A stretch of DNA of 8,030 nt from Allobrachymonas sp. GTDB lineage: Bacteria; Pseudomonadota; Gammaproteobacteria; Burkholderiales; Burkholderiaceae_C. Below, piece by piece: positions 1 through 7,172 of the stretch (its first letter is position 1; every line of letters starts with the position of its first letter). The notes beneath the pieces are model-generated. The model ran no database searches and was not told the origin of the DNA. It saw only the letters and a program-made list of their open reading frames with translations. The stretch covers positions 1-8,030 of the forward strand of contig JAGPIR010000048.1 in the NCBI GenBank assembly GCA_018054915.1, read 5' to 3'. The position numbers were made by a program, and so were the translations under genes.

Positions 1-3
1 GTC

Positions 4-1542
4 ATGCACCCGTTGTTTCGAGAAAAAATCATGTCGGCCGAAGCTGCTGCGGCCCAGATCATGCCGGGTGACAATGTGGGAATGAGCGGTTTCACCGGAT
101 CGGGTCATCCCAAGGTGGTTCCGGTGGAGCTGGCCAAACGCATCGAGGCTGCACATGCGCGTGGCGAGCCGTTTCGCATTGGCGTTTGGACGGGTGCTTC
201 CACTGCACCCGAACTTGACGGCGCATTGGCCAAGGTCAACGGCATTGAAATGCGCCTGCCCTATCAGTCCGATCCGGTGTGTCGCCAGAAAATCAATGAA
301 GGCACCATGCAATATGCTGATATTCACCTGTCCCATGTGGCGCAGCACGCATGGTTCGGTTTTTACGGCAAGCTCAATGTCGCCTTGATTGAAGTCACGG
401 CTGTGCTGGAAGACGGCTCCCTGGTGCCTTCCACGTCGATTGGCAACAACAAGACCTGGATGGAACTGGCCGACAAGGTGATTCTGGAGGTCAACAGCCG
501 CCAAAGCCTCCACCTCGACGGCATGCACGACGTGTACTACGGCAAGCAGCTTCCACCCCATCGCTTGCCGATTTCCATGACGCACAGCGACAACCGCATC
601 GGTGTGCCCTATTTGCGGGTGGATCCGAAAAAAGTCGTGGCTGTGGTTGAAACCAACGCCAGCGACCGCAATACGGAATTTTCTCCGCCTGATGCTGACT
701 CGGAGAGGATTGCGGAGCATTTGCTGGAGTTCTACGACCATGAAGTGAAACTGGGTCGTTTGCCCAAGAACCTGCTGCCGCTGCAGTCGGGTGTGGGCAA
801 CATCGCCAACGCCGTGCTGGCAGGACTGAACAAGGGCCCGTTCAATAACATGACGGCCTATACCGAGGTGTTGCAGGACGGAATGCTGGAAATGATCGCC
901 AGCGGCAAACTGCGTCATGCGTCCGCCACTGCGATCAGCCTCAGTGAAAAAGGGTTGCAGTATTTTGAAGACAACATCGAACAGTTGCACAGCCGTATCA
1001 TGCTGCGACCCCAAGGTATCAGCAACCATCCAGAACTGATCCGGCGGCTGGGTGTCTTGGCCATGAATGGAATGATTGAGGCCGATCTTTACGGCAACGT
1101 CAACTCAACGCACATCATGGGCACGCGCATCATGAACGGCATTGGCGGTTCGGGCGATTTTGCGCGCAATGCCTATATTTCGGTTTTTATGACGCCATCA
1201 ACTGCCAAGAACGGCAGAATTTCGTGCATCGTTCCGATGGTGAGTCATGTGGACCATACCGAGCACGACGTGCAGGTGGTTGTGACTGAACAGGGCCTTG
1301 CCGATCTGCGCGGCCTGGCTCCCAAGCAACGGGCCAAGCTCATCATCGCCCACTGTGCCCACCCTGATTATCGCGACATGCTGACTGACTATTATGAGCG
1401 CGCGCTGCGCGAATCGTCTGGCAAGCATACGCCGCATCTGCTGAGCGAGGCATTGAGTTGGCATGCCCGTTTCGAGAAGACCGGCAGCATGCGCGTGAGC
1501 AAAACAGACCGGGTTAGTCCGCCAGCAGTTTGCGTAGTTTGA
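4..1542 (+). CDS. Acetyl-CoA hydrolase/transferase family protein (succinate:acetate/propionate CoA-transferase type)
   Basis: This 512-residue cytoplasmic enzyme is predicted to transfer CoA between acyl-CoA and a carboxylate, such as succinyl-CoA with acetate, or propionyl-CoA with succinate. It is collinear with remembered E. coli ScpC (YgfH) and Acetobacter AarC along its whole length. The N-terminal domain carries MSGFTGSGHPK (27-37). The putative catalytic glutamate that forms the glutamyl-CoA thioester is E288 in AYTEVLQDGM. The C-terminal domain carries the glycine-rich stretch GNVNSTH (364-370) and NGIGGSGDF (378-386), then SHVDHTEHDV and TEQGLADLRGL. The ATG is only three bases inside the window and the frame is open to the left edge. 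AarC has about five more N-terminal residues, so the true start may lie outside. The C-terminal tail beyond GSM is longer than in ScpC and runs into the convergent exonuclease gene. Family is certain; exact substrates are inferred. Confidence 0.93.
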   Translation: MHPLFREKIMSAEAAAAQIMPGDNVGMSGFTGSGHPKVVPVELAKRIEAAHARGEPFRIGVWTGASTAPELDGALAKVNGIEMRLPYQSDPVCRQKINEGTMQYADIHLSHVAQHAWFGFYGKLNVALIEVTAVLEDGSLVPSTSIGNNKTWMELADKVILEVNSRQSLHLDGMHDVYYGKQLPPHRLPISMTHSDNRIGVPYLRVDPKKVVAVVETNASDRNTEFSPPDADSERIAEHLLEFYDHEVKLGRLPKNLLPLQSGVGNIANAVLAGLNKGPFNNMTAYTEVLQDGMLEMIASGKLRHASATAISLSEKGLQYFEDNIEQLHSRIMLRPQGISNHPELIRRLGVLAMNGMIEADLYGNVNSTHIMGTRIMNGIGGSGDFARNAYISVFMTPSTAKNGRISCIVPMVSHVDHTEHDVQVVVTEQGLADLRGLAPKQRAKLIIAHCAHPDYRDMLTDYYERALRESSGKHTPHLLSEALSWHARFEKTGSMRVSKTDRVSPPAVCVV

Positions 1543-2173
1543 CAAATGCCAATGCAGCCATGACTGCATCGTTGAGGGCGTTGTGTGCGGAGCGCACGGG
1601 CAGGTCCAGGTCTGCCATCAACGTGTCGAAGCGCAAGTCGATTCCGGCCAGGTCATGTTGTTGTTCGGGAGGCAGCTGGCGCAACTTGTAGGTGTAATAC
1701 AGGGCCGAGACCTCGATTTGCCGGTTGGGCAGGCCGACGCCGAGCAGGGGTCGAATGGCGCGGTTGATCATGCCTACGTCAAATTCCAGGTAATACCCTA
1801 CCAGCGGCCGGCTGCCGATGAAGCCCAAAAAAGCGCGCATGGCCTGTTCCAGCGGCACGCCCGCTGCAACGTCGGCCTGGCGCAACTGGTGGATGCGGAT
1901 GCTTTCCCCTGGAACGTTGCGGCTGGCCTGTACCACCAGTTCAAGACGCTGACTGGTGCAGATGCGCTGACCGCGGACAAGCACCGCAGCAACAGAGACA
2001 ATCGCATCGCTGGCCACGTTCAGCCCCGTGGTCTCGCAATCGATGCACACCCACTCGTCTTCCGGTGGCGGATCGAACAGATAGGAAAATTCTGGCGCCT
2101 GTAAATGCCTGAGATCCCATCGACGCCGCAGTGAAGACCACCAAAGGCGGGGCGAAAACACCGGGATGGACAT
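1514..2173 (-). CDS. DnaQ-like DEDDh 3'-5' exonuclease
   Basis: This 219-residue protein is a predicted metal-dependent 3'-5' exonuclease of the DnaQ/PolC-epsilon fold. All five DEDDh residues are visible: D45 and E47 in CIDCETTGL (Exo I), D132 in YYLEFDVGMIN (Exo II), and H197 and D202 in AHNALNDAVMAAL (Exo III). A basic, tryptophan-rich segment of about 40 residues precedes the domain. No polymerase or other fused domain is present, so it is a stand-alone nuclease; whether it acts on DNA, RNA or a small oligonucleotide cannot be told. The ATG at 2173 is chosen because AAGGG (plus-strand 2181-2185), overlapping the stop codon of the upstream gene, sits 7 nt before it. An in-frame GTG at 2302 would add 43 unlike residues from inside the upstream gene. 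It is the second gene of an operon with the DUF294 protein. Its last 29 bp overlap the convergent CoA-transferase gene. Confidence 0.9.
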   Translation of the reverse strand: MSIPVFSPRLWWSSLRRRWDLRHLQAPEFSYLFDPPPEDEWVCIDCETTGLNVASDAIVSVAAVLVRGQRICTSQRLELVVQASRNVPGESIRIHQLRQADVAAGVPLEQAMRAFLGFIGSRPLVGYYLEFDVGMINRAIRPLLGVGLPNRQIEVSALYYTYKLRQLPPEQQHDLAGIDLRFDTLMADLDLPVRSAHNALNDAVMAALAFVKLRKLLAD

Positions 2174-2183
2174 GGTGCAACCC

Positions 2184-4016
2184 TTATTCCTGCAGGCGGA
2201 AACGCTGCCGCACCAGCGCCTTGAAGCGCTTGACAATGCCCAGGGCATCCTTGAGCAGGTCACGCTCCAGGCTGCTGAGATGCAGTACGTCCAGCGTTTC
2301 ACTGTTTGCGGATTTCCTGGCGAGTTCGTTCAGTCCCTCTTTCAGGCGCAAGCCCATGAAAAAATACAGGCTGTTGATCAGGTTGTCGCCCCAGCGGCGA
2401 TGCAACGCCCCCTGTTGAACCAGCGCTTCGATCCGGTCTGCCGTACTTGTGGCCTGAATGCGATGCGCCAGCGCCAGACTGCGCACACCCTGCACGATGG
2501 GGAAAATACCCATCTTCTTGATGTGCAGGCGTTCATGTTCTTCGCCTTGAGTGAACAGCCGCGCCAGCCAGTTTATGTCGCCGTCCCCAAATACCAGAGT
2601 GGCGGCGGCAAAGCGGTTGAGCACGATATCGCTATCGGTGGCAAGTTGCCACATGGTGTCACGCACCTGGGCGAGCAAGGCGGGGTCGCCAGCCACAGCT
2701 TGGGCATCCAGAAAGATGGCCAGATCAATCAGGTCCTGTTCTTCACCTTTTGCCAGCCATAGGCGTGAACGGGCCTGCCAGGCGCTCACGGGAAGGCGCC
2801 AGACTGGATTGCGCAGCATGACCCCGCCGGGGCAGGGCGGATAGCCGAAAGACTCCAGCGCCTGCGCAAACTGTTCGCAGATTGCCTCGATGTCTGTTGG
2901 GGGGGTGTAGCCGTCGCGCAGGATCAGTCCGTTGTCCTGATCGGTCTTGAACAATTGTTCACCGCGTCCTTCGCTGCCCATGACGATGAGGCAGCTGTTT
3001 TGCACCAGATCCGGGGGAGCCAGGAGTTCCCAGGTGCGTTCGAACAGGCGTGCGTTGACTTGCTGCACCAGCCGGCCAATCAGCCCGATGTCGGTGCCAT
3101 TGACGTGCAGCTGTTGCACCATTTTCGTTGTCTGGGTGGCCGTGGCTGTTAGGGCGGAAATGGATGTGGCCTGTCCGATCCGCGTAAGGATGAGATGCGA
3201 GTGATTGGACAAATAGCTGAAAACATCCAATGATTCGATGACGCCTTGGACGTGATCGCCGTCGGACACAACCACGCGGTGGATGCGATGGCGCAGCATG
3301 GTTGTCAATGCTTCTCCCATGCGTTGCTCGGGTCGCAGTATGACCAGGGTGTATGTGGCAAGCTGTCCGACAGGCAGGGTTCCGAGCGGCAGGCCCAGTG
3401 TGATGGCTGCAGGCAGATCGGTGGTGGAAAAGATTCCGAGCCGGGACGGCGACGTTTCATCATCACGCACCAGGACATGGCTGATGCGCTCGGTATGGAA
3501 CAGGCGTGCCACTTCGGCAACCGAAGCCGTGGCCTGCACATAATGCGGGGCGTGCAGGACCGCGCTGTCGACACGGGCCAGTGTCAGTGACTGCATCTCG
3601 TGAAGAACGCTTTGCTGGGAAATAGCCTGGAGTTTCTCGCTCAGGCCGGCAAACAGCAGGGCGCTGAAGGTGGCGTTGCTTGCAATGAGGGTCTGGACCG
3701 TGTGTTGGTCGAGGATGTAGGCGAGCACTTCTTCGCGCGCCACGAAACGGTGGCTGCTGCGTCCGGCCATGAGCGCGCGCCCGTCAAAGCTGTCCTGCGG
3801 GCCGTAAATGTGCACGGTGTTGCTGCCCTCCATCTGTGCAACTTGCCCCTTGATGATGAAATAGAGGGCAGACGGCGCGGACCCGGTTTCAATGATGACC
3901 TCTTGCGCCTGAAAGTAGGCAATATCTACCGAAGCGCGTACCAGCGTCTGTTCTGAGGGCGTGAGGCTGTGAAAGGGCGAAACAGAAAAATTGAAAGCGT
4001 TGGGCATGGCGTGCAA
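2184..4016 (-). CDS. cNMP-binding-like / tandem CBS / DUF294 putative nucleotidyltransferase
   Basis: This is a soluble multidomain protein of 607 residues from the ATG at 4007, or 610 from the TTG at 4016. Numbered from the ATG, it has a cyclic-nucleotide-binding-like beta-roll at about 10-115, a CBS pair at about 153-270 (ISHVLVRDD and IHRVVVSDGD are the typical strands), a DUF294 nucleotidyltransferase-like domain at about 300-425, and a helical DUF294 C-terminal domain at about 455-600. The nucleotidyltransferase signature is GSEGRGEQ (344-351) followed by TDQDN (355-359), with D356 and D358 as likely metal ligands, as in GlnD-type enzymes. The beta-roll phosphate cassette is degenerate: FDGRAL (74-79) lacks the usual FGE glutamate. 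It leads an operon with the exonuclease and diverges from yjcH-actP. A role in nucleotide-dependent signalling is inferred; the target is unknown. AAGGCAG lies about 10 nt before the TTG, whereas the ATG has no good Shine-Dalgarno, so the start is unsettled. Confidence 0.88.
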   Translation of the reverse strand: MHAMPNAFNFSVSPFHSLTPSEQTLVRASVDIAYFQAQEVIIETGSAPSALYFIIKGQVAQMEGSNTVHIYGPQDSFDGRALMAGRSSHRFVAREEVLAYILDQHTVQTLIASNATFSALLFAGLSEKLQAISQQSVLHEMQSLTLARVDSAVLHAPHYVQATASVAEVARLFHTERISHVLVRDDETSPSRLGIFSTTDLPAAITLGLPLGTLPVGQLATYTLVILRPEQRMGEALTTMLRHRIHRVVVSDGDHVQGVIESLDVFSYLSNHSHLILTRIGQATSISALTATATQTTKMVQQLHVNGTDIGLIGRLVQQVNARLFERTWELLAPPDLVQNSCLIVMGSEGRGEQLFKTDQDNGLILRDGYTPPTDIEAICEQFAQALESFGYPPCPGGVMLRNPVWRLPVSAWQARSRLWLAKGEEQDLIDLAIFLDAQAVAGDPALLAQVRDTMWQLATDSDIVLNRFAAATLVFGDGDINWLARLFTQGEEHERLHIKKMGIFPIVQGVRSLALAHRIQATSTADRIEALVQQGALHRRWGDNLINSLYFFMGLRLKEGLNELARKSANSETLDVLHLSSLERDLLKDALGIVKRFKALVRQRFRLQE

Positions 4017-4036
4017 GTTGTGATTTCTGCCTTGTT

Positions 4037-4042
4037 GTTATA
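4037..4042 (-). promoter_or_regulatory. Candidate -10 element for the DUF294-exonuclease operon
   Basis: On the minus strand this reads TATAAC, one mismatch from TATAAT. It lies about 20 nt upstream of the TTG start and 29 nt upstream of the ATG. The hexamer 17 nt further upstream (TGGGAA) is a poor -35 match, so any promoter here would be weak or activator-dependent. Confidence 0.25.
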
Positions 4043-4053
4043 TCGCTATTTCC

Positions 4054-4085
4054 GGGTTATTCCCATCATCGACAACCCTTGGGTT
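4054..4085. promoter_or_regulatory. Alternating GGGTT/AACCC repeats in the divergent intergenic region (possible operator)
   Basis: GGGTT occurs at 4054-4058, its complement AACCC at 4074-4078, and GGGTT again at 4081-4085. The last two form the inverted repeat AACCC-TT-GGGTT. They sit between the two divergent operons, where a shared regulator would bind. No known regulator consensus is recognised. Confidence 0.25.
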
Positions 4086-4160
4086 CACCCTGAAAGATCA
4101 GCGGTTGTAAGTTAAGCGCATGCTTGGCTACTCACTATCACCCTACCCCATCAACTTTAT

Positions 4161-4164
4161 GGAG
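4161..4164 (+). promoter_or_regulatory. Ribosome binding site of yjcH
   Basis: GGAG lies 7 nt before the ATG at 4172. This decides that start over an in-frame TTG at 4124, which would add 16 residues not found in the YjcH family. Confidence 0.7.
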
Positions 4165-4171
4165 ACAAACC

Positions 4172-4480
4172 ATGAATGACCCGGTAGTGGAGAGGATTCG
4201 ACGAAATCCGAAATACCAGGAGCTCAAGACCAAACGCGGCAGCTTCAGCTGGATTTTGAGCATCATCATGCTCGTGCTGTACTTCGGTTTTATTGCGCTC
4301 ATTGCTTTCGACAAGGAATTGCTGGCACGTCCGCTGGGCAGCGCCATTACCACCTTGGGCATCCCGCTCGGGGTTTCTGTGATCTTTTTCCCGATCATAC
4401 TTACTGGCATTTATACCCGTCGTGCCAGTGGTGAGTTCGATCGTCTCAACGAAGAAATCATCAAGGAAGCCAAGCAATGA
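4172..4480 (+). CDS. yjcH: DUF485 inner-membrane protein YjcH, partner of ActP
   Basis: This 102-residue integral membrane protein has two predicted transmembrane helices, at about 26-46 and 62-81. They are joined by a short loop with the family pattern LLxxPLG...GIPLGV. The segment ending TGIYTRRASGEFDRLNEEI matches remembered E. coli YjcH almost residue for residue (TGIYIWRANGEFDRLNNEV), and the length is the same as the E. coli protein. In E. coli, yjcH lies between acs and actP. Here acs does not precede it and the operon begins at yjcH. Its stop codon overlaps the actP start as ATGA, so the two proteins are probably made together by translational coupling. The molecular role of YjcH is not established; support of the acetate permease is inferred from its constant linkage. 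Confidence 0.93.
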   Translation: MNDPVVERIRRNPKYQELKTKRGSFSWILSIIMLVLYFGFIALIAFDKELLARPLGSAITTLGIPLGVSVIFFPIILTGIYTRRASGEFDRLNEEIIKEAKQ

Positions 4481-6177
4481 AAAAATTCTTTTCCTTCCCC
4501 ATTGCGTCATTGCTGGCAAGCGGTTTGGCGCACGCCCAGACGGCCGCTCCTGCGCCGGCTGAAAGTACCAACTGGACAGCCGTTGCGATGTTCGGCATTT
4601 TCATTGCGGGCACACTATGGATTACCAAGTGGGCGTCGAAGAAAACCCAGTCGGCTGCTGCGTTTTATACCGGCGGTGGCATTGGCGGCTTTACCAACGG
4701 CCTGGCAATTTCTGGCGACTACATGTCTGCGGCATCCTTCCTCGGTATTACCGCGGCAGTCATGAGCACGGGCTATGACGGACTGATCTATTCCATTGGC
4801 TTCTTTGTTGGATGGCCAATTCTGACGTTCCTCATGGCCGACAGGTTGCGCAACTTGGGCAAGTTCACGTTTGCTGACGTGGCGGCTTACCGTTTTCAGC
4901 AGAAGCCGATCCGCACCTTTGCAGCCTCTGGTACGCTGGTAACTGTGGCGTTTTACCTGATTGCGCAAATGGTGGGTGCAGGCCAGCTCATCAAGTTGTT
5001 GTTTGGTTTGAGCTACACCACCTCAGTGATTGTGGTGGGCGTCCTCATGATGACCTATGTGATGTTTGGCGGCATGACAGCTACGACCTGGGTGCAGGTC
5101 ATCAAGGCGGTGATGCTGCTGGGTGGAGCCAGCATCATGGCGCTGTATGTGCTCTGGCAGTTTGGTTTCAACCTGGAGGCCATGTTCGCCAAGGCGGTTG
5201 AAATCAAGACCTCTTCCTTGCTGGCATCCGGAAAAACCGCAGAGGAAGCGGCCAAAGGCGGCCTTGCCATCCTTTCTCCAGGTACCTTCATTAAGGATCC
5301 GATTTCGGCCATCAGCTTTGGTATGGCGCTGATGCTGGGCACCTGCGGTCTTCCGCACATCCTGATGCGTTTCTTTACCGTTCCAAACGCCAAAGAGGCG
5401 CGCAGAAGCGTATTTTGGGCCACCACCTGGATCGGCTATTTCTATATCCTGACCTTCATCATCGGCTTTGGCGCCATTATTTTCGTCAGCGCCGATCCGC
5501 AGTTCCTGGATGCCAAGGGCGCTCTCAAAGGCGGCGGCAACATGACGGCGGTGCACATGGCCTCTGCCATTGGCGGCAACGTGTTCATGGGCTTCATTTC
5601 GGCCGTGGCCTTTGCCACCATTCTGGCCGTGGTGGCTGGTTTGACGCTCTCTGGCGCATCGGCTGTATCGCATGACCTGTACGCCACGCTTATCAAGAAG
5701 GGTCATGCCGACAGCAAGGACGAATTGCGCGTTTCGCGCATCACTACGGTGGCGTTGGGCGTGGTTGCCGTGCTGCTGGGCATCGTGTTTGAAAAGCAGA
5801 ACGTTGCCTTCATGGTTTCTCTGGCCTTTGCCGTGGCGGCTTCTGCGAATTTCCCGGTGCTGTTCATGAGCGTGTTGTGGAAAGACTGCACCACGCGTGG
5901 CGCAGTGATCGGCGGTTTCCTGGGGCTGGTTTCATCGGTGGTGCTGACCGTGCTTTCTCCGTCGGTCTGGGAGGCCGTGCTCGGCAATGCCAAAGGTTCC
6001 GCACCATTCCCGTACACATCACCCGCCCTGTTCTCGATATCGCTGGCCTTCCTGGGGATCTGGTTCTTCTCCATTACCGACAAGAGCCAGCGGGCCGCAC
6101 AGGAGCGCGAAGCCTACAAATTGCAGGAAGTGCGTTCGGAAACCGGACTGGGAGCAGCAGAAGCGTCGGCGCACTGA
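4477..6177 (+). CDS. actP: Cation/acetate symporter ActP (sodium:solute symporter family)
   Basis: This 566-residue inner-membrane permease takes up acetate, and in E. coli also glycolate, driven by a cation gradient. It matches remembered E. coli ActP (549 residues) end to end. It has an N-terminal cleavable signal with a likely cut after AHA at residue 20. Conserved stretches include NGLAISGDYMSAASFLGI, YDGLIYSIGFFVGWPI, LRNLGKFTFADVAAYR, YLIAQMVGAGQLI, ATTWVQVIKAV, GLPHILMRFFTV and GASAVSHDLYATL, and the tail ends in AH as in E. coli. It is somewhat longer than the E. coli protein, mainly through a loop near residues 243-265 (SSLLASGKTAEEAAKGG). The ATG overlaps the yjcH stop, and AAGGAA (4463-4468) lies 8 nt upstream. 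An intrinsic terminator follows 29 nt after the stop. Together with the CoA-transferase in the same window, it points to acetate use. Confidence 0.96.
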   Translation: MKKFFSFPIASLLASGLAHAQTAAPAPAESTNWTAVAMFGIFIAGTLWITKWASKKTQSAAAFYTGGGIGGFTNGLAISGDYMSAASFLGITAAVMSTGYDGLIYSIGFFVGWPILTFLMADRLRNLGKFTFADVAAYRFQQKPIRTFAASGTLVTVAFYLIAQMVGAGQLIKLLFGLSYTTSVIVVGVLMMTYVMFGGMTATTWVQVIKAVMLLGGASIMALYVLWQFGFNLEAMFAKAVEIKTSSLLASGKTAEEAAKGGLAILSPGTFIKDPISAISFGMALMLGTCGLPHILMRFFTVPNAKEARRSVFWATTWIGYFYILTFIIGFGAIIFVSADPQFLDAKGALKGGGNMTAVHMASAIGGNVFMGFISAVAFATILAVVAGLTLSGASAVSHDLYATLIKKGHADSKDELRVSRITTVALGVVAVLLGIVFEKQNVAFMVSLAFAVAASANFPVLFMSVLWKDCTTRGAVIGGFLGLVSSVVLTVLSPSVWEAVLGNAKGSAPFPYTSPALFSISLAFLGIWFFSITDKSQRAAQEREAYKLQEVRSETGLGAAEASAH

Positions 6178-6206
6178 TTGTCACCGCCTCTCTGACTATG
6201 GTTTAC

Positions 6207-6232
6207 AACCGGGCCTTGTGCCCGGTTTTTTT
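6207..6232 (+). terminator. Intrinsic terminator of yjcH-actP
   Basis: A perfect 8-bp stem AACCGGGC (6207-6214) / GCCCGGTT (6220-6227) with loop CTTGT is followed by an uninterrupted seven-T run (6226-6232). It lies 29 nt after the actP stop codon. Confidence 0.9.
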
Positions 6233-6239
6233 ATTGAGA

Positions 6240-6259
6240 CCGGCTGGACAACCAGCCGG
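6240..6259. repeat. Inverted repeat between the actP terminator and uppP
   Basis: CCGGCTGG (6240-6247) and CCAGCCGG (6252-6259) form a perfect 8-bp stem with loop ACAA. There is no T run after it, so it is not a standard terminator. It overlaps the candidate -35 of the uppP promoter, so it could be an operator or simply a second structured element. Confidence 0.6.
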
Positions 6260-6271
6260 CTTTGGGATAAT
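6245..6271 (+). promoter_or_regulatory. Candidate promoter of uppP
   Basis: GATAAT (6266-6271) is preceded by TG at 6263-6264, giving an extended -10 arrangement (TGG-GATAAT). A TGGACA at 6245-6250 could serve as -35, but the spacer is only 15 bp. A start site near 6278 would leave a leader of about 30 nt before the GTG. The terminator just upstream makes a separate promoter for uppP likely. Confidence 0.45.
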
Positions 6272-6307
6272 CCTCTTCTCGATTTACCAACATCTGCCGG
6301 GAGTGGC

Positions 6308-7147
6308 GTGGATATCCTTTTATTGTTCAAGGCGGCCCTTATGGGCATCGTGGAAGGACTGACCGAGTTTCTTCCCATTTCTTCCACCGGACACCTGATC
6401 CTGATGGGGTCGCTGCTGAATTTTGCCGCCCCCCCGTTTGGGCAGGAAAAAGCCCAGGCATTCGACATTGCCATTCAGACCGGGGCAATCTTCGCCATCA
6501 TCCTCGTCTATTGGCAAAAAATCCGTACCACCATGGTGGCCTTGCCGCGTTCACACGAAGCCCAGCGTTTCGTTTTCAACATATTGATAGGTTTCTTGCC
6601 TGCCGTGGTATTGGGCTTGCTGTTTGGCAAGGTCATCAAACAGCACCTTTTCACGCCGCTGGTGGTGGCGGTGACGTTCATTCTGGGCGCCTTCGTCATT
6701 CTCTGGGCCGAACGGCGTCAGCAAGCGGCCCGCATCTACCGCGTTGAAGACATGACGCCCTGGGATGCATTGAAGGTCGGTCTGGTGCAATGTTTTGCCA
6801 TGATTCCTGGCACGAGCCGCAGCGGTGCGACCATCATTGGCGGCATGCTCTGTGGGCTGGAGCGCAAGGTGGCTACCGAGTTTTCTTTCTACCTGGCCAT
6901 TCCCACGCTGATTGGCGCTGGTGTCTACAGCCTGTACAAGGCGCATGCCGTGCTGAGCATGGATGTTGTCCCGGTGTTTCTGGTCGGGCTGTTGATGGCA
7001 TTCGTCAGCGCCTGGCTGTGCGTGCGTTGGCTGCTGCACTTCATTTCCAGCAATGATTTCATCCCGTTTGCCTGGTATCGCATCGTTTTTGGCTTGCTGG
7101 TGCTGGCGACCTGGTGGTGGGGCGTAGTGGACTGGTCGCAGCAATAA
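6308..7147 (+). CDS. uppP: Undecaprenyl-diphosphate phosphatase UppP (BacA)
   Basis: This 279-residue polytopic inner-membrane enzyme removes one phosphate from undecaprenyl diphosphate, regenerating the lipid carrier for peptidoglycan and other envelope polymers; overexpression is known to give bacitracin resistance. The N-terminus has the family signature E16-G-L-T-E20-FLPISSTGH29, the conserved (E/Q)xxxE motif plus histidine. The second signature, PGTSRSGAT, starts at P167 and includes the catalytic arginine R171. Several hydrophobic helices fill the rest, and the length is close to the 273 residues of E. coli UppP. The start is a GTG at 6308, chosen because the protein then begins (M)DILLLFKAAL, as family members usually do; GGGAG (6299-6303) precedes it with a short 4-nt gap. 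The reading frame stays open upstream into actP, but those residues are an out-of-frame shadow. It is probably transcribed separately from actP. Confidence 0.96.
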   Translation: MDILLLFKAALMGIVEGLTEFLPISSTGHLILMGSLLNFAAPPFGQEKAQAFDIAIQTGAIFAIILVYWQKIRTTMVALPRSHEAQRFVFNILIGFLPAVVLGLLFGKVIKQHLFTPLVVAVTFILGAFVILWAERRQQAARIYRVEDMTPWDALKVGLVQCFAMIPGTSRSGATIIGGMLCGLERKVATEFSFYLAIPTLIGAGVYSLYKAHAVLSMDVVPVFLVGLLMAFVSAWLCVRWLLHFISSNDFIPFAWYRIVFGLLVLATWWWGVVDWSQQ

Positions 7148-7172
7148 GACATTTTCCTGATTCATTTGGGGC

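Noticed and set aside
1583..2104. Long plus-strand open frame (173 residues) opposite the exonuclease
   Set aside because: It lies entirely antisense to a gene with all five catalytic residues intact, has no recognisable domain, and fits a codon-bias shadow.
2174..2302. Upstream GTG start for the exonuclease
   Set aside because: The 43 added residues come from within the DUF294 gene in another frame and do not resemble exonuclease N-termini; the ATG at 2173 has a well-placed ribosome site.
2166..2762. Plus-strand open frame of 198 residues opposite the DUF294 gene
   Set aside because: It is antisense to the conserved DUF294 C-terminal domain, with a low-complexity glutamine-rich translation and no family resemblance.
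5023..5706. Minus-strand open frame of 227 residues opposite actP
   Set aside because: The translation is rich in His, Gln and Arg, as expected for the complement of a hydrophobic membrane gene; actP is clearly the real gene.
5987..6307. Possible N-terminal extension of uppP reaching into actP
   Set aside because: The extra residues are out-of-frame actP and terminator sequence. The UppP family starts at the GTG at 6308.
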